DNA of 64,000 bases, from contig QYRS01000002.1 of the NCBI GenBank assembly GCA_006503535.1, forward strand, positions 4,278,001 to 4,342,000, in the 5' to 3' direction. The position numbers and the translations under genes were made by a program. Of the stretch, positions 35,004-45,385 are shown piece after piece (position 1 is the stretch's first letter; each line of letters starts with the position of its first letter). The DNA is from Arthrinium phaeospermum. Its lineage: Eukaryota > Ascomycota > Sordariomycetes > Amphisphaeriales > Apiosporaceae. The notes under the pieces were generated by a model. The model saw only the letters and a program-made list of their open reading frames with translations. It had not been told where the DNA came from and ran no database searches.

Positions 35004-38000
35004 CTACTCCCCCGGTCTCTCATCTCCAAGATCCATCCTTCCAGCTTCAAGGTCCATATCATCGGGAAAAGTTGGCTCGTTGTCGCTGTCGTCTAGCTCT
35101 TCAACACTGCGATCGTAATTTACCTTTTCCACATCACGGTCCAGTGGCTTATTCCTTGATTCTCCGTTGCCTGGACGAGCGTCTCGAAAGCCGGCATCTT
35201 CGGCCTCCGAGGAATTGGACTCGGAAGAGGATGAAGAAGAGGGCACATAGTTCACCTTGATGACGCGCGGCGGCACGCGAAGGTGCTTCCGACGCCAGAC
35301 GGGATAGCCCGGCAATCGTATGGGCCCCAGCGGCGACTCGCCGAAGTCGGGCAGGTGGGTGGCCTGGGTCTGTGGTTTCACCGCCGACTTCATCTCCGCC
35401 ATTTGGGCCCGTACCTCCCGCAGCTCCCGCATCAGGTCCTCGTGTGAACGGCGCTCGGCTGCTTCCCTCTTGTACCTCTCCACCGCGTCCCTCTCTAACT
35501 TCTCGCGCCGGGCCTGCTCCTGCTCCTCGCGCCGCATCTCTTCTACTTTCATCTGACTCCGTTTCAGTTGTTCCTCGATCTTGTGTTGCTCCTCCAGCTC
35601 GTCGCGATCGTGGTGTCTTTGGAGCTCTCGGAGTTCCTTCCGCAGAGCTTCCATCTCCTGGCGACTACGGTCTTCGGACAGTCGCTTTTCCCGGGCGATA
35701 TTGGTTTCTTGACGGATCTTTGCGACATCGAGCTCGTGCCGGAGGCGCTGCAGCTTGAGCTCCATTTCGTGGTCCCGCTCACGAGCTAGCCTCCGCTCTT
35801 CCGACCTTTCTCTTTCGCGTCTGTGGCGTCGACGGCGTGAACGCTCTCGCCTAATCTGTTGAGACGTATCCGAGTCATCTTGACGGTCGTTGTTGTCTCC
35901 TAATGGAGCAGCGTTTTGCGGGTTGGGGACTTCGTCCGTGTTCCGTTTTGTAGCTTGCTCTTTTGACGGCTCCTTCTTATCTTCTTCAGGCTGCTCTTCC
36001 ATCTCCAGCTCAGGGAACTCGGGCAGTTCCATGGCTTCCCTCAGTCTGAGACTCGAACATATCCCCTTTTCCGCCTGCCTGCGTTCCGTCTCGGACTTGA
36101 TGTGCGTCTCCAAATACTCCATGCGCTTGCGCCGGACCTCCGGCATCTTAGAGTCCAGCAGCGCCAGGGCCTCCTTGGACAGATACCGGGAGTTGTCAAA
36201 GGCAAGGTCGAGGACCTTCTCGCGCTCGGCGGTGTCGGTTTCCAGTGAGTAGAGTAAAAGGCCCTGGTACCACTTCTCGTGCGTAGTGAGGCAGCTCTCG
36301 GGCTCATAGAAGACCTCCCTGATCGCGTGTTTCAGGTCGTCGGTCGGCGAGTCGGCATCGAGGGCTAAGTAGGTCGAGCCTAGAGTATGGGCGTAGCGCT
36401 TGATATCCCCCTGAACCGACCCCTGCAGAGTGCAAAGCTCGTTGAATAGCTTCGCGGGGCTTTTGGAGAACAGAATCAGGTTCGTCAGAGCCTGCGACTG
36501 CATCCGGTAGTTCTCGAACCGCTTGGACTGCTTCAACACCAGTTTGGCGGGCGCTTGGTACTCGGCCGGGGCCTCGTCCTGCCTCCAACCGGGATTCTCA
36601 GTCTCAGCTGGGGTATACTCGGGCAACCCAAAGCCTCGGTGGTGGTAGATCCCGGGTATCGGGTTGAACCGGAAGGATGCCGAGATGCCGGGTTGAGACT
36701 GGAGATGGTCGTAGAAGAGAAATTGCTGATTGCCATTCTGTAAGAGCGCATTTCCCGACTTGCGCAGCATCCAGTAGAGAAAAGGTTGACTATCCATCAG
36801 CTCCGGATTCGATTTCATCACGGAGGTTGCAGTCTGTGTCGCCAGGGCCATGCTGTCTTCTTCGATATCGTAAATGCGATTCCGATCGCTTGCGCTGATT
36901 GGCGACACAGACAGCAGCATATTTAGCATTGCCAATGCCGTCGAGCCATCTTTTTCTCCGACTGGCGATCTCCAGTCGTCGAGCAAGGCAGTCAGGGGTT
37001 TTCGGCTGTTGGTAGGTCCCGTGAAGCTCTGGATAGCTTCTTTGACGCCATCGGCCCAGACTTTGGAGATGAATATGTCGTGGAAGTCCCAGACACGCCC
37101 GTCTCGGAGAAGGTCCGTGTACAGTCGCCGGTAGAATGACTCGGGAAAGAAGCGTGCGAGTTGCCTCCGCAGCCACTGTGTTTGCAGGTACACATTGTCC
37201 TTGATGCCCGCCAGGCCCAAGATGACAGCGAGGACTTTGATCTGAGATCGCCGGGTAAGCGCTTGACAAATAAAGATGGCAATCAACTTTTACCCAATTG
37301 ACTCACCTCGGTAGACCCCATCGGTCCTTCTCCGGAAACAACTGTATCATGTAATGTTGTTAAAGCTTCGGGAATGATGCTGACCGCGCTCCACTCCGTG
37401 GGCGGACAGTCCAAAGACCGGACTAGCTGCAACAGTTTCCAATACACATGCAGCAGTGCCCCTTCTCGGCCACCCAAGAAGTGGTTGTCGGGGTCAAACG
37501 CGGCGTGGCCGTCAAGATCAGATAAGGTGATATAATCGCCCTGTTCCAGCAGCATCTCGGCGTATTGCACCAGCAAGTAAGGATTGTCGTGATGATCCGC
37601 CAACTTCTCCGCGAAGAACCGCTTGGCCGAGGCGAAGTCGCCCAGCCTTCGTAAACGGCAGAACTCCTCGATCTGCTCGTCAAGGCCTTCTTCGCGGAGA
37701 GGAAGCTTCAGGTGGACGGTGATGTCCGAGTTTTGGGATGGGTCCCAGATAGCATTAACCCCCTTCCTGACGAGAACCGCCTGTGCGCCTGAAGCATCCT
37801 GATCGCCTCTGGCAATCTGTCCACCCGATGTGGCCTGTTCACCAACAGGAGCCGGCGCATCAGAGACATCGCGTGATTGACGAGCGGGCTCGACATCATT
37901 GACACGATCGCGCTTTCCGTTTTTGCGGTTTCGCTGACGGCGGCGGCGCCGCCTGTTACTGCCTGTATCAGTATCGTCTGAAGATCCGTCCCCCGAAAAG

Positions 38001-38575
38001 TCCGCCCCGTGATGGTAGTTATTAATCACAATCTGCGCCGGAGGCGGGGGATTGAAGAGGGCCTGCTGTTGCGGTTGCTCCTGCGGTGGCGTTGGGCGCC
38101 GCGGTGGCGAGTAAAACGTTTCGTCATCGTAGTAGCTCCTGCGGGACTGCGAGGGACTGAAATACCGTGAGCGAGAGCTGCGTTCCCGCGAACGGGACCG
38201 ATTCAACGCCCGCTCGTCCGCGTAGGAGGACGAGCTTCTCCCTCTACCCCGGCCCCGAACGAGCCGGCGATCGGTGACTTCGACATTGTCGCCGCGTCTG
38301 GATTTCTCGCGAGGGACGAGCGGCCCTGCGCGGTCTTCCGCGCGATTGTAGTAGTCGTGTTCCTCATAGTACGACACGGGGTAGCGCTCTGTTTCGGGCG
38401 ACATCTCTCTTTCCATAAATCGCGGTCGCCTCTCCATTGTGATCGGGGGAGGGGAACGAGACCTGTCGCGTTCGTGCACGATGACTGGGCTGGGACTACG
38501 AGGCCCCCGGCCCTCCACGGTCTCGGCCTCTCTGACCCGAAGAACCAAAGGGCCTTCTGAAGGCTCCGACGCCAT
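35004..38575 (-). CDS. Large RS-rich, coiled-coil protein of unknown function
   Basis: Model: complement of join(35004..37241, 37307..38575), 1168 residues; the intron (GTGAGT donor, TCTCAG acceptor) joins GSTE to IKVLAVILGLAG in phase. Residues 1-170 are low-complexity Arg/Ser/Pro/Tyr (RDRSRSPPPI, RSRSRERSSRSRYFSPSQS), then a basic cluster NRRRRRRQRNRKNGKR. Residues 290-800 look globular and helical (FCRLRRLGDFASAKRFFAEK, WVWDF-like stretches, DIEEDSMALATQ). About 905-1075 is a long Arg/Glu coiled coil (ERERSEERRLARERDHEME onward), and the tail is acidic with SSSSSSES. I recognise no catalytic domain. RS-type sequence can indicate nuclear RNA-linked proteins, but that is only compositional. 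It shares a 380-bp intergenic promoter with the gene at 38956. Confidence 0.78.
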
Positions 38576-38955
38576 GTTTGGTTCGGAGCTGGATATGTTA
38601 AGAATGTGTGTCGCAGGGCAAAGAGTATGGTATTATGATGGTCAGATCCCATGGAAGACAAGACTCGGGAATGAATGGAATTGTATTGTTTGCTTATCCT
38701 AACAGGGGGGATAAGCGATCCAGTCAGATTGAGCCCACTCAGCCATGTCGTGTTTCGGCCCCCAATGGCTTCAGCTGACGGTGAGATCAAATATTTACAG
38801 GCCTTCCCTAACACATGCATTAGAGGCGCAGATCCCGGCTGGGATCTAAGCAATTGAAGGCCTCCGTCACCTGAGCCCCCAGCCTCACGGGCTTACACGT
38901 CCTGTTCCTCGGTGGCTCACATCTTTCGTCGACCAATTGCTTCCAGGTCAATTCT
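38576..38955. promoter_or_regulatory. Divergent promoter region
   Basis: 380 bp between the start codons of two opposite-strand unknown genes, so it should drive both. No specific site was recognised. The true start of the right gene may be the ATG at 39001. Confidence 0.45.
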
Positions 38956-40443
38956 ATGTATCTCAATCAATATTCTGAAACGAACCAAGTGTCACCCACG
39001 ATGTCCGGAAGCACGCTACACCCGGTATACAGCGGCGTCGCGCGATCTCATAGGGAGCGCTTCAAGCACCTGGGCCGCAAGTACGGCAAATACGACTTTG
39101 GCCGCTTCGACCAGGTCAGAGGCTCAAGTTATCACCTGGGCAAAGGCTCCATCGGGGACATGGAAGTCGCATGCAACTTCCTTTTCACCAAGTCACGCTG
39201 GGGCGTCCTCTCCCCCGACAAAAACCCCGGCGGCGTCGTGTATCTCGATCTCGTCTTCACCGAGCCGCCGGGCTGTCGGCTCCAGGGCGCCACGGTGGAG
39301 CTAAAACTAGATGACGAAGACGAGGACCTCCGGAACCACTTCGCGTCGGGGAAGCCGCCACCTAGACCCCAGGTGCCCGTGCAAATCACCCACCACGGTC
39401 CCGATCAGCTGCACGGCGAGACGGTGCAGGTGCTGAAAACGACGCGGAAAGCGTTCATCCCGGAGATCAACACGGGCGGCTTCGGGGGGATTGGCGGGGT
39501 GGGAAAGGAGTCGCAGCAGCAGGAGCTCATCCGGAGCAATTGGCGCCTCTCGAGCCAGCCCCTGTCGCACGACGCCTCCGGGCGGCCCAAGACGATGCGC
39601 TGGGATATCAACGAGAACCAGCTGGCGCGGCAGTCGGACCACCCGAACACGTTCCACACGGCGTTCGCCTTCGAGCACGACGGGCAGCCGTTCTTCATGC
39701 AGGTGGAGGTGAGCGGCCACCTGGACAGCACTACGTCGGAGCTGAAACACAGGGCGAAGCAGAGCATCAACAGGCTCAACTTCTTTGCGGAGCCCCGGAC
39801 GGCGACGACTATGGTGAACTTTGGTGGACGGGACAACCCTTACAAGACGCCGCGCGACGAGCTGGCCAGGTCGATACCCGACGAGATGGTTCTGGCTAAT
39901 ATGCGACCAGTCCCGCGGGTGCCTCGCATACGTACCGGGCAGGAGCAGCTCTATCAAGCCAGCGCAGAGACGGAGGAGGTGTCAATTGAAGAAGAGGAAG
40001 CGGATGCCGAGGATGAGCTGATTGGGCAGTCGTACATCACGAACAGGTTGACCGCGCCGGAGGCAGAAGAGCTACGGGCCGGAGCAATGGCAGTGTTGTC
40101 CTTGGGTCAACCGCCAACCAGAAACATATTCCAGAGGGAGCGAACGAGGCAGCCACTCCGACCAGGGGTCGTCGATCTGCCACATACGAGAAACGGCACC
40201 GGGTTGCCGTCGCGAAACCCTACCGACGCGGACAGTTCAGCGGAACTAGAGCGCGAAACAACCATGCAACAGGATGGCACTGAGAATCCTACCGCGAGCT
40301 CCGAGCAGATTGAAAGGCTCTTACAAGAAGCAAAGTTGCCTCTGGTGCTGCAACTCATCATTTTGTGGCTGATGTCGCTTGGTACGAAGTGGCCGCAGCT
40401 GGAGCAGAGACGCCTGCTTACGAGTGCGACCGCAGCAGACTAG
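38956..40443 (+). CDS. Unknown protein with C-terminal membrane anchor
   Basis: Single exon, 495 residues from the ATG at 38956; the second ATG at 39001 (CCCACG before it, MSGSTLHPVYSG) may be the real start and would give 480 residues. Residues 60-320 look folded and beta-rich (GGVVYLDLVFTEPPGCRL, TFHTAFAFEHDGQPFFMQV, STTSELKHRAKQSINRLNFF). There is a Gly-rich loop GGFGGIGGVGK and an acidic stretch EEVSIEEEEADAEDE. The end carries a single hydrophobic segment LPLVLQLIILWLM followed by a short tail, as in tail-anchored proteins. Not recognised. The head-to-head arrangement with the RS-rich gene suggests co-expression, which is inference. Confidence 0.72.
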   Translation: MYLNQYSETNQVSPTMSGSTLHPVYSGVARSHRERFKHLGRKYGKYDFGRFDQVRGSSYHLGKGSIGDMEVACNFLFTKSRWGVLSPDKNPGGVVYLDLVFTEPPGCRLQGATVELKLDDEDEDLRNHFASGKPPPRPQVPVQITHHGPDQLHGETVQVLKTTRKAFIPEINTGGFGGIGGVGKESQQQELIRSNWRLSSQPLSHDASGRPKTMRWDINENQLARQSDHPNTFHTAFAFEHDGQPFFMQVEVSGHLDSTTSELKHRAKQSINRLNFFAEPRTATTMVNFGGRDNPYKTPRDELARSIPDEMVLANMRPVPRVPRIRTGQEQLYQASAETEEVSIEEEEADAEDELIGQSYITNRLTAPEAEELRAGAMAVLSLGQPPTRNIFQRERTRQPLRPGVVDLPHTRNGTGLPSRNPTDADSSAELERETTMQQDGTENPTASSEQIERLLQEAKLPLVLQLIILWLMSLGTKWPQLEQRRLLTSATAAD

Positions 40444-41078
40444 CGTGCTGCTGTAAGCATGCCGGTTGGTTACTCAGGCCAAAGCAGTGCAGCGACAGTT
40501 TAAATGTGCATTATAGAGCGCAATCTATGAAAGCTTAATGAATGAACGTACTTTACCCTATATGATTCTTCTGTAAAGCTGTAGTTGGACGAGCCTTACC
40601 TCTTATGCGATCTTTTTGTTGTTGTACTTAGTGGCAGGTGTTCGTGGGGAATTACCCCTGAAGGTTTTTAACCCAAGGCCCACGCAACGCTGTGATCTTA
40701 GCAGGGCCCGGGGTATTAGTGGGGGCCAAGACTGCGGAGGGTTGGGGGTGCCGAGGTTCAATTGCGATGGAACGTGGCAAACGTCATCTCGCGGCTCTTT
40801 CACTTTGCCTCGAATCCTCGAAGCCAATCGAAAAGCCGAGGTTTGAGATAGTTTTCGCGTCTTCTTTCAATTGATAAATCGTATATGATTATACGTTGAT
40901 TGAACGAGGCGCATCGTTGTCTTTGATTCTGGAGGATTTGCGCCCGTTAGCACTAAATCCGCCGGACACCCGTACGCTTACCCACCGCGCGCGCCTCCCA
41001 ACAGCAATTGCTTTTCCTTTCCTCATTGATTACCGCCCTATTCCCGTGTCTCAGCAGCGCCTACTAAAGCCAGCGACC
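40444..41078. other. Spacer, no gene seen
   Basis: About 630 bp. The open frame continues upstream of 41079 to 40896, but its sequence there is unlike the crotonase family, so it is taken as 5' UTR. Confidence 0.5.
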
Positions 41079-42038
41079 ATGTCTCCCCCAAACAGCAGCG
41101 CAGGCCTGCCCTCCAGCCTTAGCTCGCCGCCGCCAGCCGTGCCGGACACGCTGGTCTCCTTCCCCGCACCGCACGTCCTGCTCGTCACCCTCAACCGCCC
41201 CAAACAGCTCAACTGCATCCCCCGCCCCCAGCACTTTGCCCTGGAGCGGCTCTGGGACTGGTACGACGCGGAGCCCAGCCTCCGCTGCGCCGTCCTCACC
41301 GGCACCGGCCGCGCCTTTTGCGCCGGCGCGGACCTCAAAGAGTGGAACGCCATCAACACGCGCCCCGCCACCACCAATTCCCCCAGCGGCGCCCCGTCGC
41401 AGGCGGGCATCACCGCGTCGGGCGCTACTACCACCACCCCGCCCCAACAGCAACAACAGCAGCACCCTGACGACAAACCCACGTCCCGCATGCCCCGCGG
41501 CGGCTTCGGCGGCATGAGCAACCGCGGCGGCGTCAAGCCCATCCTGGCCGCCGCCAACGGCATCTGCTTCGGCGGCGGCATGGAGATGGCCATCAACTGC
41601 GACATGGTCATCGCCGCGTCGTCGGCGCGGTTCGGCCTGCCGGAAGTGACCATCGGGGTGATCGCGCTGGCGGGCGCGCTGCCGCGGCTCGCGCGCAGCG
41701 TGGGCAAGCAGCGGGCGTCGGAGATGGCGCTGGGCGGGGGTTCGTACACGGCGGCGGAGATGAAGGAGTGGGGCTCGTGAACGAGGTCGTGCCCGAAGGG
41801 GAAGCGGTGGTGGCCAAGGCGTTGGAGTGGGCGGGGAGGATTGCGGGGAATAGCCCGGATGCGGTTATTGTTAGCCGGGAGGGGTTGAAGTTGGGGTGGG
41901 AGGGGGTCGGGCCGGAGATGGGGACGGATATGTTGATTAAGGGGTGGTATGGACGGATCGAGAAGGGGAGAATATGGTCGAGGGAGTAAGAGCTTCAATG
42001 AGAAGCGGAAGCCGGTGTGGAAGGATAGCAAGCTGTAA
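41079..42038 (+). pseudogene. Enoyl-CoA hydratase/isomerase gene with three frameshifts
   Basis: From ATG 41079 the frame encodes a crotonase-fold protein: LVTLNRPKQLNCI, TGTGRAFCAGADLKEW, NGICFGGGMEMAINCD (first catalytic-type Glu), FGLPEVTIG (second Glu), then LARSVGKQRA. It ends early at 41780 because TGGGGCTCG lacks one base relative to the family's EWGLVNEV. The next frame carries GLVNEVVPEGEAVVAK up to GWYGRIEKG and is broken again at AAGGGGAG (about 41966). A third shift near GAGCTTC (about 41991) leads into FNEKRKPVWKDSKL and a TAA at 42036. All three look like single-base losses within 230 bp. An unusual Thr/Gln-rich insertion (with a Q6 run) lies after the oxyanion segment. It is either a decaying gene or an assembly with base-loss errors in G-rich sequence. 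Family assignment firm; status uncertain. Confidence 0.8.
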
Positions 42039-42259
42039 GGGGTGGCGCAGTACGGGAGATTATGTTCTGGATATTACTTATCATTTGGCAGCTTCACTGT
42101 AATGTCATATCCTCCGCATCTTATTATTTTCGTGTATTGGTATGCTACGTGATACAAGGCGGCCCAACAGAAGTCGCGTATTCGAGCTGTCGCCAGTCCG
42201 TTCGATCTATCGCTCTTGGCACGTTTAAGGTTAAGACCCAGGCTACCGTCACCCCCTAC

Positions 42260-42910
42260 CTATCGCCACCCTTTAATATAAAGATTTTTATATATAAATA
42301 TACTTTATAAATTGAAATAAAATTTTAAAAAATAAACTTTAATATATATTTTAACCTTAATAGTTAAATAAATTATTTTATATAAAAATATATTTTAATT
42401 ATAATTTAATTAATTAATTATAGCTTTATTTAAAATAATAATATTATAATTATAAAGTAATATTTTATTAAAATATAAAAATATAAATAAAAATATACTT
42501 TAAAAAGTATTATTTTTATTTTAAAAATAAGCTTTAAAATAATAGGTTAAATTTTTATAAAGTAATAAAATTAATTTTTAAAATTTTTAATTTAAAGTAT
42601 TATAAAAAAGAATTTTAAAATAAATATATATATTTTAAAAATCTATATTAAATTATAGAAAATAAAAATAAATATAGTTAAATATTTTATATTATATAAT
42701 ATTTAAATCTTTTAATATTATATTATAACGTTAAAATAAATTAATTTCGATTTTTTATAATTTATTAATTATATAATTATTAATTAATATTAAATAAGTT
42801 TTATATATATATAAATAATAATATAATATAATATATATTTAAATCTTATATAATATAATTTATTTAAAAAAAAAAAAGAATCGTAAAATCCCTTTTATAT
42901 AATAAATAAA
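42260..42910. repeat. AT-rich island (RIP-like)
   Basis: About 650 bp made almost entirely of A and T, with only scattered G/C. TA and AA/TT dominate and CA/TG are nearly absent. No reading frame. It separates the core-like left part of the window from the family-rich right part. Looks like a heavily mutated transposon relic, but no element can be identified. Confidence 0.8.
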
Positions 42911-43124
42911 TAATCCGTACGCGTAACGTATATAATCCCCCTAAACCGTACTGGATATTGCCCCTGAGCTGGATATACTAACAAATCCCCTCCGTGTTCT
43001 CTAGGTGTTTCTCCGGTCACGGGATCTAGCAGAGCCCGATGACTGATGCCTAGTGACCCGTTGTTCACCATTTCCTCTGTTCTGCGTCAAGATACGCTGT
43101 ATCAATTAGGGGATTCGCTGTAGC
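42911..43124. other. 3' flank of the next gene
   Basis: Short transition from the AT island to normal base composition. No gene. Confidence 0.4.
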
Positions 43125-44435
43125 TTAATCAAAAACGTTCGAGGCCAAGAACTCAACAAGATCGGGCAATTGGGGCACCAATGTACCGAGGCGGCGAGTG
43201 AATTCGATGTGGTCGAGGTAGTCTGCGACCTCCTCGCTGGCGTCGTAGTCTTCATAAGCAAATGCTAAATTAATTTGGGGAGCATGCCCTTTCACTTCAC
43301 AAAGGCGATTCCGAAGCTCCTCGTGGTGCTTCAGAGTTTCTGTGATGGGCGACGCTCTTACCGCATCTTTGGCGAGCGCGGTGATGGGTTGGAAGGACGT
43401 GGCAAGTGCAACAGCGACGGATGTGACCAGGCATGAATACTTGGCCAGAATCAGGGCGTTGAGCAAGAGCATGCCGACCTTGTCATGTACAACCTCGGAG
43501 TCGGGATTGGCGAAATAGCCCAAGTAGCTATCAAACCAAACCTCTCTGCTTTCGGTTTGCTCGGTTGAGAAAAGTAGGCATAGTTTCCCGATAGGATATG
43601 TGTTACAGAGCGCGACCCTGAAGTCATTCATCTTAGCAGGTGAAGTCGACCCGTTTGAGATGGACAAAGCGACACTGCCGATGACATGGGAATCCATACG
43701 TAGCTTGTAGGCGCACTGGGCCAGGCAGCACATGAACTTTTCAGGGATCTCAAGTGTTCTATTCGCAAAAGAATCCATCTGGTCGGGCATGTAAGCGCAT
43801 GAGAGAGCGTTACAGGTCAGAAGTACTCTTGTATAGTCGAGGAGACCAGCAGTTTCTGCCTTATCAGCCCTGTAAAGCTCTACGTCGTCGAACTCGAAGT
43901 AAGTCTCGCCAATCTCTTTTTGTTGGGCCAGACTCCGGAGAGAGCTTTCAGAGAAATTGGGACCGGGGGTCAAGGTGCCGTCCATCAAGAGCGAGAACAA
44001 TGCAGCCGTTCTTCCCGGCTCGGGTTGGCTGCTGGGACCATGATTGGTTTGAAGTCGTTTCGCAATGCGCGGCAGCAGGCCGTCTGGCGGACCCCGCTTT
44101 CGGTTCTCGGCCGGACTGGCGTCGGCATCGCGCTCGTTGGCTTCACGTGCTTTGTTGTCGTGGCGGGCGCGCTCCGCGCAATGTCGGATTCGTGCCAAGC
44201 GCAAGTCGTCACGTCGGGAGGCCAACACTTTCTTGGCTTCTTGGATGTTGTGAGTGGCGCGGTCGGCCTGCTCGCGCAGCTCGGCGGGAACCTCTTTGTC
44301 CTCGCTGTTGTACACGTCGACGACGGACTTGACGTGGGCTCGATAGTAGAACTCGGTCTTGTCAAATTCATGTTGCTGCTCTTGCAGGCGAGCCTCGGCG
44401 TCGCGCACGGCTTGGGCTGCAGTCGTGTCGGCCAT
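43125..44435 (-). CDS. Clustered family member 1: coiled-coil protein with blocks A-D
   Basis: Single exon, 436 residues, clean ATG. Residues 5-100 are a Glu/Arg/Ala-rich coiled coil. A basic patch at 111-128 (NRKRGPPDGLLPRIAKRL) has the family pattern KR..P.D...AKR, a possible bipartite NLS. Block A at about 204-222 (VLLTCNALSCAYMPDQM), block B at 238-260 (LAQCAYKLRMDSHVIGSVAL), block C at 323-347 (LLLNALILAKYSCLVTSVAV), block D at 390-432 (FAYEDYDASEEVADYL then LVEFLASN). The hydrophobic block C is long enough to be buried or membrane-associated. No known domain recognised. First of the cluster after the 42.3-kb AT island. Confidence 0.82.
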   Translation of the reverse strand: MADTTAAQAVRDAEARLQEQQHEFDKTEFYYRAHVKSVVDVYNSEDKEVPAELREQADRATHNIQEAKKVLASRRDDLRLARIRHCAERARHDNKAREANERDADASPAENRKRGPPDGLLPRIAKRLQTNHGPSSQPEPGRTAALFSLLMDGTLTPGPNFSESSLRSLAQQKEIGETYFEFDDVELYRADKAETAGLLDYTRVLLTCNALSCAYMPDQMDSFANRTLEIPEKFMCCLAQCAYKLRMDSHVIGSVALSISNGSTSPAKMNDFRVALCNTYPIGKLCLLFSTEQTESREVWFDSYLGYFANPDSEVVHDKVGMLLLNALILAKYSCLVTSVAVALATSFQPITALAKDAVRASPITETLKHHEELRNRLCEVKGHAPQINLAFAYEDYDASEEVADYLDHIEFTRRLGTLVPQLPDLVEFLASNVFD

Positions 44436-45385
44436 TGTGATTGTGTGTGTCGTGTTGGGAAGTAAGACTTGACGAATGAAGTTTTGAGAGTAGCACCAGA
44501 ATCGGTTTTATCGACTTTCCACGTTAGCATTTACTTGTGGAATGAACAGGATGGCTCAAGGGGAATAATGGAAATACCTCAAGCAAAACTGTTATTCCTT
44601 CTCCAATCAGGTCCCGGGTAATGAGGAATCAGCACGGAATAGAAAGGGATGAACGCCGAAAGTCGGGAGAATAATTAAGAGGGAGGTAGGTGGGTAGCAG
44701 ATAGCCCTGGAGATACTTTGGGCGACGAAGAGAGGAAGCAACAGAGCTGGGAAGTGTTTGCTTACTAGAAGGTGTCTGAAAGTTGTGAGAAGGACATGAG
44801 TAGCTCGAGACGTGAGTGATGCGAATTTATAGTGACTGGTGCAGGTGAGTTGAGTGTAAGTGGTCCCCGAACTTCAATCGCCAGGAATTAAATGCTATTG
44901 AATGTACCTAGTAGGAATTCAAAAGTTGCATTCAATGAGGGGAGGTGAAAAGCAACCTAACTCTAGGTACTTACCTGATTTCACACGCTTACGTTGTTTC
45001 AACAATTTCCGTACAGGCTTCCTCAACAGCCTCGGTCACAGCATAAACACAAGTGAGAAACGACCAACCCCAAGAACAGCATTCATTATTGGCGAAAATC
45101 ATACTTTCATCCACATCAATATCAGCAGTTGAAAATTGGTTCTTGTCCGCCATCATTAATCAACTTGAACCAACTACATCTGGTTTGCCGAATCACGCCA
45201 GTATCAAGACCTCCCGAGGAACAACTATTCGCATTCGCCAACCAACTCATCACGAACTGTCGTCCTTGGCAGCCAACCTCAGCTTGCTACTTACATTCAC
45301 GATTCCCGAGTTTCGTTCGCGGCAAATTGCAGTCGACATTCACCCACCAACATCCCATCCTTCTGCCACAGATTAATGATCAATC
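44436..45385. other. Divergent intergenic region
   Basis: About 950 bp between a minus-strand and a plus-strand gene, so it holds both promoters. The right half (45030-45385) is C/A-rich like a fungal leader. No gene supported. Confidence 0.5.
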
